Assembly (NCBI RefSeq): GCF_030403745.1
Contig: NZ_JAQMWP010000003.1
Location: 1-64,000 of the forward strand
DNA from: Streptomyces sp. S.PB5
Lineage (GTDB): Bacteria > Actinomycetota > Actinomycetes > Streptomycetales > Streptomycetaceae
Reading direction: 5' to 3'
Length of the DNA: 64,000 bases
The position numbers were made by a program, and so were the translations under genes. The notes under the pieces were generated by a model, which saw only the letters and a program-made list of their open reading frames with translations, had not been told where the DNA came from and did not search any database. Below, piece by piece: positions 45,154 through 57,032 of the stretch. The first letter of the stretch is position 1, and each line of letters starts with the position of its first letter.

Positions 45154-46635
45154 ATGAACGACCACATCCACTCCGAGGGCTCTGCCGCAGAGCACGACCA
45201 CGGAGCGCTTGGCGACGCCGAGTACGCGGAGTTCATGGAGCTCGCCGCGGAAGAGGGCTTCGACCTCGAGGACGTCGAGGGCGCGATCGAGGAGGCCGGT
45301 CACGGACCGCTGCCCGTCCTCGCCGTCGTCGGCCGCCCGAACGTCGGCAAGTCGACCCTGGTCAACCGCATCATCGGCCGCCGCGAGGCCGTCGTGGAGG
45401 ACAAGCCGGGCGTCACCCGCGACCGCGTCACCTACGAGGCCGAGTGGGCGGGCCGCCGTTTCAAGGTCGTCGACACCGGCGGCTGGGAGCAGGACGTCTT
45501 CGGCATCGACGCCTCCGTGGCCGCGCAGGCCGAGTTCGCCATCGAGGCCGCCGACGCCGTCGTGTTCGTCGTCGACGCCAAGGTGGGCGCCACCGACACC
45601 GACGAGGCCGTCGTACGGCTGCTGCGCAAGGCCGGCAAGCCCGTCGTGCTGTGCGCCAACAAGGTCGACGGGCCGAGCGGGGAGGCGGACGCCACCTATC
45701 TGTGGTCGCTGGGCCTCGGCGAGCCGCACCCCGTCTCCGCGCTGCACGGCCGCGGCACCGGCGACATGCTCGACGCCGTCCTGGAGGCGCTGCCGGAGGC
45801 GCCCGAGCAGAGCTTCGGCGGCGCCGGGATCGGCGGCCCCCGCCGTATCGCGCTCATCGGCCGCCCGAACGTCGGCAAGTCCTCCCTGCTGAACAAGGTG
45901 GCGGGCGAGGAGCGCGTCGTCGTCAACGAGATGGCCGGCACCACCCGTGACCCGGTCGACGAGCTGATCGAGCTCGGCGGCGTCACCTGGAAGTTCGTCG
46001 ACACCGCCGGTATCCGCAAGCGCGTCCACCTCCAGCAGGGCGCCGACTACTACGCCTCGCTGCGCACCGCCGCCGCCGTCGAGAAGGCCGAGGTGGCGGT
46101 CATCCTGATCGACGCCTCCGAGTCCATCTCGGTGCAGGACCAGCGGATCGTGACGATGGCCGTCGAGGCCGGGCGCGCGATGGTCATCGCCTACAACAAG
46201 TGGGACACCCTCGACGAGGAGCGCCGCTACTACCTGGAGCGGGAGATCGAGACCGAGTTCGGCCAGGTCGCCTGGGCGCCCCGGGTCAACGTCTCGGCGC
46301 GCACCGGCCGTCACATGGAGAAGCTGGTCCCGGCGATCGAGACCGCGCTGGCCGGCTGGGAGACCCGGGTCCCGACGGGCCGCCTCAACGCCTTCCTCGG
46401 CGAGCTCGTCGCCGCCCACCCGCACCCGATCCGCGGCGGCAAGCAGCCGCGCATCCTCTTCGGCACCCAGGCCGGCACCAAGCCCCCGCGCTTCGTCCTC
46501 TTCGCCTCCGGCTTCATCGAGGCGGGCTACCGCCGCTTCATCGAACGCCGGCTGCGTGAGGAGTTCGGCTTCGAGGGCACCCCGATCCACATCTCGGTGC
46601 GGGTGCGCGAGAAGCGCGGCGCGAAGAAGAAGTAG
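45154..46635 (+). CDS. der: Ribosome-assembly GTPase Der (EngA)
   Basis: 493 residues. Two Era-like GTPase domains with GRPNVGKS at 60-67 and 236-243, DTGGW and DTAGI switch II motifs, NKVD and NKWD G4 motifs, then a KH-like C-terminal domain ending KRGAKKK. It acts in 50S subunit assembly. The first ~50 residues (acidic, His-containing) extend beyond the E. coli protein, as often in actinobacteria. A 20-bp perfect hairpin terminator follows. Confidence 0.96.
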   Translation: MNDHIHSEGSAAEHDHGALGDAEYAEFMELAAEEGFDLEDVEGAIEEAGHGPLPVLAVVGRPNVGKSTLVNRIIGRREAVVEDKPGVTRDRVTYEAEWAGRRFKVVDTGGWEQDVFGIDASVAAQAEFAIEAADAVVFVVDAKVGATDTDEAVVRLLRKAGKPVVLCANKVDGPSGEADATYLWSLGLGEPHPVSALHGRGTGDMLDAVLEALPEAPEQSFGGAGIGGPRRIALIGRPNVGKSSLLNKVAGEERVVVNEMAGTTRDPVDELIELGGVTWKFVDTAGIRKRVHLQQGADYYASLRTAAAVEKAEVAVILIDASESISVQDQRIVTMAVEAGRAMVIAYNKWDTLDEERRYYLEREIETEFGQVAWAPRVNVSARTGRHMEKLVPAIETALAGWETRVPTGRLNAFLGELVAAHPHPIRGGKQPRILFGTQAGTKPPRFVLFASGFIEAGYRRFIERRLREEFGFEGTPIHISVRVREKRGAKKK

Positions 46636-46642
46636 CCGTCGA

Positions 46643-46686
46643 GACATCGGAAGGGCGGTCCCGCTCGGGACCGCCCTTCCGATGTC
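46643..46686. terminator. Strong hairpin after der
   Basis: A perfect 20-bp stem (46643-46662 with 46667-46686) closes a GCTC loop. No T-tract, but the stability and its place between convergent genes make it a bidirectional terminator. Confidence 0.88.
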
Positions 46687-46691
46687 TTACG

Positions 46692-47117
46692 TCAGTACCC
46701 GCGCCGTTGGCCGGGCGGCAGCGCGGCGGGCACATGCTGCACCATCGTCCCGTGCTGTCCGATCTGCCCGACCCGCTGCCACTGCGACTGCTGCTGCCCG
46801 GCCCGGGCACTGTGCGCCCCCGCGCTGTAGGCGCTGTACGAGCTGCTGAACGACCCCGGCCGGTACCCGCCCCCGTACGAGTCGGACCGGTACGGGACGC
46901 TCCCGAACGCGGTGAACCCCAGCTCCTCCTCGCCGCTCCGGTCACCCGGAAGGGACCGGAACGACCTGACGTACTCCGCGTAGAGCGCGTTGTAGATCGG
47001 CGTGGCCGATGGGCCGTCAAGAGGGTCCGGGGCGGTCCGGGAGGCCGGAACTGAGGCGAAGGACTGGCGGCGGGGAACGTCGTAGGTGTGCACGTATGTC
47101 CAAACGACCCCGGGCAT
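46692..47117 (-). CDS. Hypothetical protein, Ser/Tyr/Gly-rich
   Basis: About 141 residues. A conserved-looking core TPIYNALYAEYVRSFRSLPGDRSGEEELGF is followed by a Ser/Tyr/Gln-rich tail ending PPGQRRGY. No domain recognised. The start is uncertain: ATG 47117 has no clear ribosome binding site, and GTG 47093 is possible. Codon use and the lack of better overlapping frames support a real gene. Confidence 0.6.
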   Translation of the reverse strand: MPGVVWTYVHTYDVPRRQSFASVPASRTAPDPLDGPSATPIYNALYAEYVRSFRSLPGDRSGEEELGFTAFGSVPYRSDSYGGGYRPGSFSSSYSAYSAGAHSARAGQQQSQWQRVGQIGQHGTMVQHVPAALPPGQRRGY

Positions 47118-47250
47118 CTTGGGATGCGGTTCGGTGGTCGCTTTCAGGGGCGCGGGGCTGCATCGATTTGCGGCTCCGCCGCGCGGGCGCGAGCAACCGC
47201 GAACCACCCGCAGTCGCCGACAGTCGCGCAGTCCCCTTCGGCCAGGCGTC

Positions 47251-48033
47251 TCACGTCCCGGCAAGAGGCAGTGCCGAAGCGACCAACTTTCCATTCGCCG
47301 CGGCCTTGTCGATCGCGTCCCGCAGCAGATCCTCACGAGGCTGACGCCCGATCGACCCCACCGGCGCCGCGAACATGAGCACCTGCTGGTGCTTGTTCGC
47401 GGCGGCCCGCCAGCTCTCCGTCACCTGCAGCGGCTGATGCGCCTGCCACCAGGCGACCGGCTGCCCGCCCGAGCTGCCCGGCTGGAGCACCGCGTGCAGC
47501 TGGCCCATCGCCAGCAGCACCGACCACCCGTGCAGCACCGGCGGCACCTCGGTCAGCTCCGTCACCGGCATGAATCCCTGCTCGATGAGCAGCGGCAGGA
47601 AGTCGTCGCCGGCTCCGGCCGAACCGGGCCGCACGATGGGCGCCGTCGGCTCGACCACCAGCGCCGGGTGCAACTCCCCGGCGATCAGGACGAGTCCGCT
47701 GGTGACACCGAGGACCGCCTGCTCGGGTACGGCCTTCTCGGCGGACAGGTCGGAGCTGTCGCCGTTGATGGAGCGGACGGCGCCCTGAAGCTGCTCCTCG
47801 GTGACCTGGACGACCTGCGAGGGCAGGCAGGTGGCGTGGGCGAAGGCGAGGACGGCGGTCTCGTCGCCGATGAACAGCACGGTGCTGGTGCGCTCCGCCT
47901 CGGAGTCACCCGGGGTGCGGCAGGACGTGCAGTCGTAACTGCCGGGGGCGTTGTCGCCGGCGAGCAGCCGGTCGGCCTCATCGTCGCCGATCTCGGCGCG
48001 AACCTCGTCGCTGACGTCGAGCATGCGCGGCAC
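47251..48033 (-). CDS. Conserved-type hypothetical protein with CxxC motif
   Basis: 260 residues, no signal peptide. A CTSC pair near residue 36 lies in an N-terminal alpha/beta region; the rest is mixed with repeated hydrophobic strands (SVLLAMGQLHAVLQPG) and ends LPLAGT. No known family recognised. The GTG start has GGGAG at 6-nt spacing. It is divergent from the wall-hydrolase gene across a 506-bp region. Confidence 0.75.
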   Translation of the reverse strand: MPRMLDVSDEVRAEIGDDEADRLLAGDNAPGSYDCTSCRTPGDSEAERTSTVLFIGDETAVLAFAHATCLPSQVVQVTEEQLQGAVRSINGDSSDLSAEKAVPEQAVLGVTSGLVLIAGELHPALVVEPTAPIVRPGSAGAGDDFLPLLIEQGFMPVTELTEVPPVLHGWSVLLAMGQLHAVLQPGSSGGQPVAWWQAHQPLQVTESWRAAANKHQQVLMFAAPVGSIGRQPREDLLRDAIDKAAANGKLVASALPLAGT

Positions 48034-48320
48034 GGGTGACTCCCTCGGGAAGCGGTGCCCGGGTGGGTCCCGGGCTCATGAAGAAGACAACGGGCGATCT
48101 GTGGCGGGAGTCACGCTCCAGGGCGAACGGAATCGAACCATCCGGCGCGCAGGGTCACGCCAGGTCCGGAATCGGGCACTCATCGTCAATTGCTAGGAAA
48201 TCCAAGGAAGTTGGTTGCGTGAAGTGGGTCACAGATCACCGAGGCGAGTGGTCGATAAATCAGGAAATCGGCGAATGAAGTGGGTGGCCGAAAAAAGCCG
48301 ATACCCACGGTAACGTCTAA

Positions 48321-49178
<858 letters not shown>

Positions 49179-49203
49179 GCAGCACCCCCCTCCCGGGTAC
49201 GGA

Positions 49204-49237
49204 GCCCCACCCGGTCGGTCCGCCGACCGGGTGGGGC
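49204..49237 (+). terminator. Terminator between the two Rpf-like genes
   Basis: GCCCCACCCGGTCGG (49204-49218) and CCGACCGGGTGGGGC (49223-49237) form a perfect 15-bp stem with a TCCG loop. Confidence 0.85.
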
Positions 49238-49275
49238 CCTGAGCGCTCTCGCCGCGTCTCGACGGCCGCACGTGA

Positions 49276-50520
<1,245 letters not shown>

Positions 50521-50524
<4 letters not shown>

Positions 50525-53370
50525 GGGGCGGCCGTCCTCAGGGAGTCCAGGACGTGGTCGGGCGGGCCCGAGGCGACGATGCGGCCGGCCGTCATGACGT
50601 GCACGACGTCCGCCAGGTCGGCCACCAGGTCGAGGTCGTGCTCCACGACGAGGAGCGCCGTGCCGTCGGCCGCCAGGGCCTTCAGGACGCGGGTCAGTGC
50701 GGTCACCTCCATCGTGTCCAGGCCGGCGGCGGGTTCGTCGAGGAGGAGGGCGCGAGGGTCGGCGGCGAGGGCTCTGGCGAGTTCCACGCGGCGCAGGGTT
50801 CCGGTGGGGAGGCCGGCGGCGGGGAGGTCCCGGAGCGGGCCGTCCAGGCCGAGGAGCCTGAGGGCGCGCTCTGTTGCCGTCGGATCGGGGGTGCGTCCCT
50901 GCTCGGCGCCGATGCGAACGTTTTCGGCCACGGTCAATGACGGGAAGATCGCCAGTTGCTGGAAGGTGCGGGCGATGCCGAGACGGGTGCGGGCGTGGGC
51001 GGGGAGACGGGTGATGTCACGGTTGCCGAGGTGGATGGAGCCGGTGGTGGGGCGGAGGGTTCCGGCCAGACAGTGGAAGAGGGTGCTCTTGCCGGCGCCG
51101 TTGGGGCCGATGATCGCGGTGACCCGGCCTGGGGGGATGTCGAGGTCGATGTGGTCCAGGGCGGTGAAGCCGTCGTAGCGGGCCTTGAGACGGCGGACCT
51201 TGAGCACCACCCGTACTTCGGCCGGGTTTGTGTGCCCACCCGCACCGCCCGCACCGCCCGTACTGGCCGTACTGCCTTCGTCGTCGGGTGCGGGTGACCC
51301 TGGTGAGGGGTGAGCGCCGTCGGCGGCTGCGGCGCGCGCCGCGGGTGCAGCGGGTGTGTTGGCGGGCGCCGGGCGACCTGCCTGCGCCGGTTGCTGTACC
51401 CGGCTCGGCTGCGACGCCTGTGCCGGCTGCCCGGCCTGCGCTGTCGGTCCCGGCTGCGTCGTCGTGTCCTGTCCCGTCGCCTCTGTCGAGCCCGGTACGC
51501 GCGCGTGCCTTTGCGCGAGCGGCCGCAGGCTGAGCCGTACCCGCTCGCCGAGCGGTGTCAGCTCCGCGTTCCGCCGTAGCCGCAGTCTCTCCGTCGCCGC
51601 CCGTAGCGCCTCGTACGGGCCGCCCGGGAAGCGGCCCACCAGTACCGCCAGTACGCCGATCAGCGCCGCCGCCACGCCTCCCCGTGCCCCCGCGTCCAGG
51701 CCCACCAGAAGTGCCGCTGCCGCCAGTGCCCCCAGGGTGCTGTCCGCGCCGAGGACCACCACCGCCGCGAACCACAGGAGCCCGCGGACGGGGTCGTAGG
51801 CGCCCGGGTCGAAGGCGCGCAGGCCCATGCCGAGCATGCCGCCGCCCAGGGCGGCCAGGGCGGCGCCCGCCACGAAGGCGAGGAGTTTCAGGGACGGGAC
51901 CTGGACGCCGGCCGCCGAGGCGCCGGCCTCGTGGTCGCGCATCGCTGCCAGGGCTCTGCCCGTGCGGCCTCGGCGGAGCAGGCGCGTGGCGAGCAGAGCC
52001 ACGGTCAGCAGCGCCAGCTCCAGGACGTAGTAGGCCCGGTCGCCGTCGAAGCCCGGCGGACGGCTCAGGGTCAGACCCGACGTGGCGTACGGCTGGGCGA
52101 AGACGAAGCGGCTCACGCCGACGCCGACCGCGAAGGTGGCCAGGGCCAGTGCCAGGCCCTGGCGGGTGATGGCCGGCCAGCCGGTCAGGAGGCCCAGCGG
52201 GGCGACCAGGACCACCGCCACCGCCAGTGCGGCCAGTTCCGGCAGCCGCGGCAGGCCGGGGAAGCGGCCCGCCGCCAGCAATGCCGTGAACAGGGCGCCC
52301 AGGCCCGCGTACGCAGCCTGGCCGAGTGAGATCTGGCCGCCTCTGCCCGTCACCACGACCAGGGACAGCAGGATCACCCCCAGCGCCGGTACCTGGACCG
52401 CTGTGTGCAGGTCCGAGCCCGCGAAGCCCAGCGGGAGGAGGAACAGGACGGTTGCCACGATCCACGCGCCGGGGGGTGTCGGCACGCGGGCCGTCGCCGT
52501 GCGGGGGAGGGCGTCCCGGGTGCCGATCCTCGGCAGGGCGAGCGCCGCGATCAGCAGGGCGACCACGAAGAGGTTCGCGCCGACCGCCTGCAGCAGCGGT
52601 TCTCCCCAGCCCGACGGGTGCAGCCGCGTCAACTGGCTCTGTGCCACCCCGATCGCCAGGGCCACCAGCACCGCCACGGGCAGGCTGCGCATCCGGGCCG
52701 CGACCGCCACCGCCACGACCTCCATGACCAGCAGCGGCAGGCCGTACGGGTCCAGGCGCACGTACGGCGCCAGCAGCACCCCCGTCAGGCCCGCAGTGAA
52801 CGAACCGAACGCCCAGCCCGCCGCGGCCACCCGGTCCGCGTCGATGCCGCCCAGGACGGCCAGTTGGCGGTCGTCCACCACGGCCCGCAGCTCCCGGCCG
52901 AAGCGGGTCCAGTGGGTCAGCGCTCCGACGGCCGCCGCAAGCACCAGGACGACCGCCAACTGGCCCCACGGGTCCGACGACACCAGCTCCGGCGCGTCGT
53001 CCCGCGCCCCCTGCCCCCACACCAGCGCCGCCCCGCCCACCAGCAGCACGAACACCCCGATGGACGCGACCAGGGTCTGCGCCGGGTCGCTGCCCAGCAC
53101 CGAGAGGGGACGGAAGACGAAACGCTCCAGCAGCACGCCAAGGCCTGGCGCCAGGACCAGCAGCGTCACCGTCGCGCCCGCCCACAGCGGCCAGCCCCAC
53201 TCCACCACGCACTGCCGCAGCACGAACGCGCACACCATCGCGATCGCCCCGTGCGCGAAGTTCAGTACACCCGTCGCGCGGTACGTCACGATCAGGCCGA
53301 TTCCGGTGAGCGCGGCGGCGCTGCCGACCGAGAGCCCGGCGAGGGTGAGGTCGTAGGTGAGGGACGACAT
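50521..53370 (-). CDS. Three-part fused transporter: LivH-LivM-LivG
   Basis: 949 residues. Residues ~1-290 are a LivH-type permease (TYRATGVLNFAHGAIAM), ~300-605 a LivM-type permease (GRGGQISLGQAAYAGLGA), ~605-710 a Pro/Ala/Gln-rich linker, and ~715-949 a LivG-type ATPase. Walker A GPNGAGKST and Walker B ALLLDEPAAGLD are normal, but the ABC signature reads LPTGTLRRVELA instead of LSxGxxRR. Such genes are normally separate, so the fusion is unusual. The cognate binding lipoprotein is probably the divergent gene at 54534. Confidence 0.9.
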
Positions 53371-53843
53371 CAGTCGGTTTCTTCGGCGGGCTCACAGATG
53401 GGGCAGGGACCGAGTTCGCCGCTCGCGACCAGCTTGGTGTCCACCGGCACGGCCTCGGCCTTCCCGGAGACCAGGGGACAGTCCGCGCGATGCCACAGCG
53501 TGCCGCCCGGCACCATCAGCAGGTCGCCGCTGACGGCGATCGGTGCGGTCACCGGCCCCGACTCCTCGGCGTCGGCGGGCTCGGCGGCCACCAGGAGGCC
53601 GTACAGCTCCTCCACCCGCAGGGCGGCGATCGTGTTGCGGCCATGGGTGAGGAGGACCGCCCCGGCGATGATCAGCGCGGCGCCCGGGACCGTGCAGGAG
53701 GCCAGGTAGGGGAGCTGGCGTTCCGCGAAGCGCTCGCCGGAGACGCCGTACCAGCCGATGACGCACAGCACCGCGCCCGCGGCCAGCGCGGCCCAGCCGG
53801 CCCACAGAACGGGGTGCACGGTCCGCAGTCGGGCTGTCCGCAT
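53370..53843 (-). CDS. Small membrane protein with C-terminal Cys motif
   Basis: 157 residues. Two membrane helices (HPVLWAGWAALAAGAVLCVIGW and PGAALIIAGAVLLTHG) are followed by a cytoplasmic tail with WHRADCPLVSG and GPCPICEP, a pattern that could bind a metal. ATG 53843 has GGGAG at 6-nt spacing; an upstream in-frame ATG at 53858 lacks one. The stop overlaps the fused permease start (TGATG), so it belongs to the transporter operon. Function unknown. Confidence 0.75.
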   Translation of the reverse strand: MRTARLRTVHPVLWAGWAALAAGAVLCVIGWYGVSGERFAERQLPYLASCTVPGAALIIAGAVLLTHGRNTIAALRVEELYGLLVAAEPADAEESGPVTAPIAVSGDLLMVPGGTLWHRADCPLVSGKAEAVPVDTKLVASGELGPCPICEPAEETD

Positions 53844-53974
53844 CTCTGGCTCCCACATGTCGCGTGCCTGGCTGTCTGTCCAAGTCCGCCAATCGCTTGC
53901 ACTATGCCTTCTGGAAGCTGACCCTGAAAGCACCGGGCGCACACGGCCCGGACCGACACCCGGTGGTGAGCCAG

Positions 53975-54565
53975 ATGGTTCTCGGGAGCGACCTCAGGCG
54001 GGGGAACGCACGGCGGGGCCGCGGCCCACGGCCGGCGGGACGGGGTACGGCGGCGCTGGCCGCCCTGGTGCTCCTCCTCGCCCCGGCCTTCGTGGCCTGC
54101 AGCGACGACAGCGGTGGCGGGAGCGAGAGCACGCCTCCCACTCCGACCCCCGAGATGACGAGCAGCGCGCCGGAGACGAGCGCACCGGCCAGTGGGCCGG
54201 CCGACCGGGCGGCGGCCGAGAAGGAGGTCAAGGAGAACTGGGAGAAGTTCTTCGACCCGAAGACCTCCACGAAGCAGAAGCAGGCCGTCCTGGAGAACGG
54301 CGAGGCGATGGGCCCGGTCATGGCGGCCTTCAGCGGTGACGAGCGCGGCGCGCAGGTGCAGGCGGAGGTCACCGAGGTCGAGTTCACCGCGCCGACCAAG
54401 GCGACCGTGACGTACGCGCTGCTCATGAACGGCGCCACCGCCCTGCCGAACACCACCGGGACCGCGGTCGAGGACGACGGCACCTGGAAGGTGTCCGTCA
54501 GCACGCTGTGCGCCCTGGTCGCGCTGAGCGGCAATGCGTCGGCGTCGGCCCTCCCGGGCTGCTGA
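53975..54565 (+). CDS. Secreted lipoprotein, MTB12-like domain
   Basis: 196 residues. The signal ends in a lipobox (PAFVAC, Cys42). A Ser/Thr/Pro linker follows, then an alpha/beta domain AAAEKEVKENWEKFFDPKTSTKQKQAVLENG...VTEVEFTAPTKATVTYALLMNG, similar to the low-molecular-weight antigen MTB12 fold. GTG 53966 is an alternative start. It overlaps the binding-protein gene by 32 bp and is divergent from the transporter operon, so it may be an accessory. Confidence 0.8.
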   Translation: MVLGSDLRRGNARRGRGPRPAGRGTAALAALVLLLAPAFVACSDDSGGGSESTPPTPTPEMTSSAPETSAPASGPADRAAAEKEVKENWEKFFDPKTSTKQKQAVLENGEAMGPVMAAFSGDERGAQVQAEVTEVEFTAPTKATVTYALLMNGATALPNTTGTAVEDDGTWKVSVSTLCALVALSGNASASALPGC

Positions 54566-55829
54566 GGCCGTCGCCGCGGTGCTGTTGCTCGCCCTGAGCG
54601 CGGCCTGCGGGAGCCGGCTGCCGGAGAGCGACTTCGAGGGGCGGGGGCGTGCCAGTCCCGCGCCGAGCAACGGCACACCGATCCGCGTCGGCATCATCAC
54701 CAGCGCCACCAGTCCGGTCGGCGGCGACACCTTCGTAGGCCCCCGTGACGGCGCCAAGGCCTACTTCGAGCGCCTCAACGCGCGCGGGGGCATCGGCGGG
54801 CGGCCGGTCGAGGTGCGGGAGTGCGACGACGGCGGCAGCGGCGTCGGCAACAACACCTGTGTGCACCAACTGCTCGACGAGGACGAGGTGGTGGCCCTCG
54901 TCGCCACCACCGCCCTCGACTACGCGGGCGCCTCCCGCGTCTCCCGCGCGCGCGTGCCCGACGTCGGCGGCCAGCCCATCGGCAACGCCTACGACACCTG
55001 GCCGCACCTGTACGGCATCTACGGCAGCCTCGCGCCCCGCGACGGCACCACCGGATGGGACGGCAAGCAGTACGGCGGCACGGAGGTCTACCGCTACTTC
55101 AAGCGCGAGCACGGGGCCCGTACCGCGGCCGTCGTCTCGTACAACCAGGCATCCTCCGCCGCCTACGCCCGGCTCGTCGAGCGGGGGCTCAAGGCCGAGG
55201 GATACCGGGTCGTCAGCGAGCAGGTCGACTTCGCGCTGCCCAACTTCCGCGCCGTCGCCGCCGACCTGAAGGAGCAGGGCGCCGACCTGGTCTTCGACGC
55301 GATCGACGCGCACGGCAACGCCCAGCTGTGCAAGGCGATGGACGACGTCGGCGCCCGGGTCACCGCCAAGGTCACCAACGTGCAGAACTGGACCTCGGCC
55401 GTCCCCGACGACTACAGGGACTCCCCGGCCTGCCGCAACGCCCTGTGGGCGACCGGGTCCAGCCGGAACTTCGAGGACACGGACCAGGAGGCCGTAGGGG
55501 AGTTCCGGGACGCCACGAAGGGGCTCGAGACGCACTCCCAGTGGCAGTTGGAGGGGTGGGCGGCCGCCATGTGGTTCACGGAGGCCGCCCAGGACTGTGC
55601 CGAGGGCGGGCGCGGCGTCACGCGCGCGTGCGTGGACGCGTACCTGAATCGCAGCGAGGGCTACACCGCCGACGGGCTGCTCGTCCCCGTCCGGTTCGAG
55701 CGGCTGGCCGAGCCACCGACGACCCGCAGGACGTGTCTGTCGGTGGCCCGGTGGCAGGACGGTACGGGATGGGTGTCACAGGGCGACATGGACGACACCT
55801 GCTTCGACGTCCCCCAACTGCCCTACTGA
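54534..55829 (+). CDS. Branched-chain-amino-acid-type ABC substrate-binding lipoprotein
   Basis: 431 residues. Lipobox LSAAC (Cys25), then a type I periplasmic binding fold starting IRVGIITSATSPVGGDTFVGPRDGAKAYFERLNARGGIGGRPVEV, with two lobes and several Cys (e.g. ECDDGG, CVHQL) that could form disulfides. It would deliver ligand to the LivHMG-LivF importer encoded on the other strand. Ligand unknown. The ATG lies inside the preceding gene, so translation is probably coupled. Confidence 0.88.
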   Translation: MRRRRPSRAAEAVAAVLLLALSAACGSRLPESDFEGRGRASPAPSNGTPIRVGIITSATSPVGGDTFVGPRDGAKAYFERLNARGGIGGRPVEVRECDDGGSGVGNNTCVHQLLDEDEVVALVATTALDYAGASRVSRARVPDVGGQPIGNAYDTWPHLYGIYGSLAPRDGTTGWDGKQYGGTEVYRYFKREHGARTAAVVSYNQASSAAYARLVERGLKAEGYRVVSEQVDFALPNFRAVAADLKEQGADLVFDAIDAHGNAQLCKAMDDVGARVTAKVTNVQNWTSAVPDDYRDSPACRNALWATGSSRNFEDTDQEAVGEFRDATKGLETHSQWQLEGWAAAMWFTEAAQDCAEGGRGVTRACVDAYLNRSEGYTADGLLVPVRFERLAEPPTTRRTCLSVARWQDGTGWVSQGDMDDTCFDVPQLPY

Positions 55830-55839
55830 CGGCCCCGGT

Positions 55840-56970
55840 TCACCGCAGCGAGGCGAAGAACTCCCTGACGTCGCCGGCCAGCAGCTCCGGGACCTCCAGG
55901 GCCGCGAAGTGGCCGCCGCGCTCGAACTCCGTCCAGCGGACGAGGGTGTTGGCCTGCTCGGCCCAGCGGCGGATCGCCACGTCCTCGCCGAAGTTGGCCA
56001 CGGCGGTCGGCACACCGGAGTTCGTGACCGGGAACCAGTCGCCGACATGGCTGTTCTCGTAGTACATCCGGGCCGCCGAACCGGCTGTCCCCGTCAGCCA
56101 GTACAGCATCACGTTGGTCAGCAGCGTGTCCCGGTCGACCGCGTCCTCGGGCAGCGCGGCCGAGGAGTGCGTCCACGCCTGGAACTTCTCCATGATCCAG
56201 GCGAGCTGGCCGACGGGGGAGTCGGTCAGGGCGTACGACAGGGTCTGCGGGCGGGTGGACTGCAGGGCGTTGTAGCCGAAGCCGTCGGTGGTGAACTCCG
56301 CGATGGCCGCGAGGCTCTGCCGCTCCTTGCCGGTGAGCTCGGCCTGTTCCTCGTCGCTGACCGGGCCGAGCGGGATGAAGCCGACCGACGCGGCGTTCAC
56401 ATGGATGCCCACGACCGACTCGGGGGCGATCCGGCCGAGCGCGGGCGAGATCAGCGCGCCGAGGTCGCCGCCCTGGGCGCCGTACCGCTCGTAGCCGAGC
56501 CTGTGCATCAGCTCGGCCCAGGCGCGGGCGACCCGGTTGACGTTCCAGCCCTTCTCGCGGGTCGGGCCGGAGAAGCCGAAGCCGGGGATGGCGGGGATGA
56601 CGAGGTGGAAGTCGCTGAGCCGCTCGATCACGCCGAGGAACTCCACGATCGAGCCCGGCCAGCCGTGCGTGAGGATCAGCGGCAGGGCGTCCGGGTTCGC
56701 GGAGCGGATGTGCAGGAAGTGGACCTGGGCGCCGTCGATCTCCGTGACGAACTGCGGGAGTTCGTTGAGGGCGGCCTCGTGCTTGCGCCAGTCGTAACCG
56801 CTGCGCCAGTGGGTCGCGAGGTCGCGGAGGTACGGCAGCGAGGCGCCGTACTCCCAGCCCGCGTCCGGCAGTTCGTCAGGCCAGCGGGTCAGGTCCAGGC
56901 GGGTGTGGAGGTCGTCCAGCTGGGCCTGGGGGATGTCGATCCGGTAGCTGTGCACGCTGTTGTCTGCCAT
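55840..56970 (-). CDS. Epoxide hydrolase (EHN-type alpha/beta hydrolase)
   Basis: 376 residues. The N-terminal EHN domain (DIPQAQLDDLHTRLDLTRWPDEL) precedes an alpha/beta hydrolase with LTHGWPGSIVEF, the nucleophile region GAQGGDLGALIS (Asp), and a late His in ERGGHFAALE. It opens epoxides to diols, often for detoxification. The minus-strand TACCTT (56977-56982) ends 6 nt before the ATG, suggesting a leaderless message controlled by the divergent WYL regulator. Confidence 0.9.
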   Translation of the reverse strand: MADNSVHSYRIDIPQAQLDDLHTRLDLTRWPDELPDAGWEYGASLPYLRDLATHWRSGYDWRKHEAALNELPQFVTEIDGAQVHFLHIRSANPDALPLILTHGWPGSIVEFLGVIERLSDFHLVIPAIPGFGFSGPTREKGWNVNRVARAWAELMHRLGYERYGAQGGDLGALISPALGRIAPESVVGIHVNAASVGFIPLGPVSDEEQAELTGKERQSLAAIAEFTTDGFGYNALQSTRPQTLSYALTDSPVGQLAWIMEKFQAWTHSSAALPEDAVDRDTLLTNVMLYWLTGTAGSAARMYYENSHVGDWFPVTNSGVPTAVANFGEDVAIRRWAEQANTLVRWTEFERGGHFAALEVPELLAGDVREFFASLR

Positions 56971-56989
56971 GAGTCCAAGGTAAGAATCC

Positions 56990-57012
56990 TTGCGGACAGC
57001 GACGGTCCGCAA
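56990..57012. promoter_or_regulatory. Inverted repeat in the epoxide hydrolase/WYL spacer
   Basis: TTGCGGAC (56990-56997) and GTCCGCAA (57005-57012) form a perfect 8-bp palindrome with a 7-bp centre, located between the two divergent start codons. Likely operator of the adjacent WYL/DeoR-type regulator. Confidence 0.65.
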
Positions 57013-57032
57013 TTGCTGCGAGACTCGGATTC

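Noticed and set aside
48100-48190. tRNA gene or tRNA-derived attachment site on the minus strand (GGTTCGATTCC)
   Set aside because: A T-arm can be drawn only with wobble pairs, and no acceptor or anticodon arm pairs with it.
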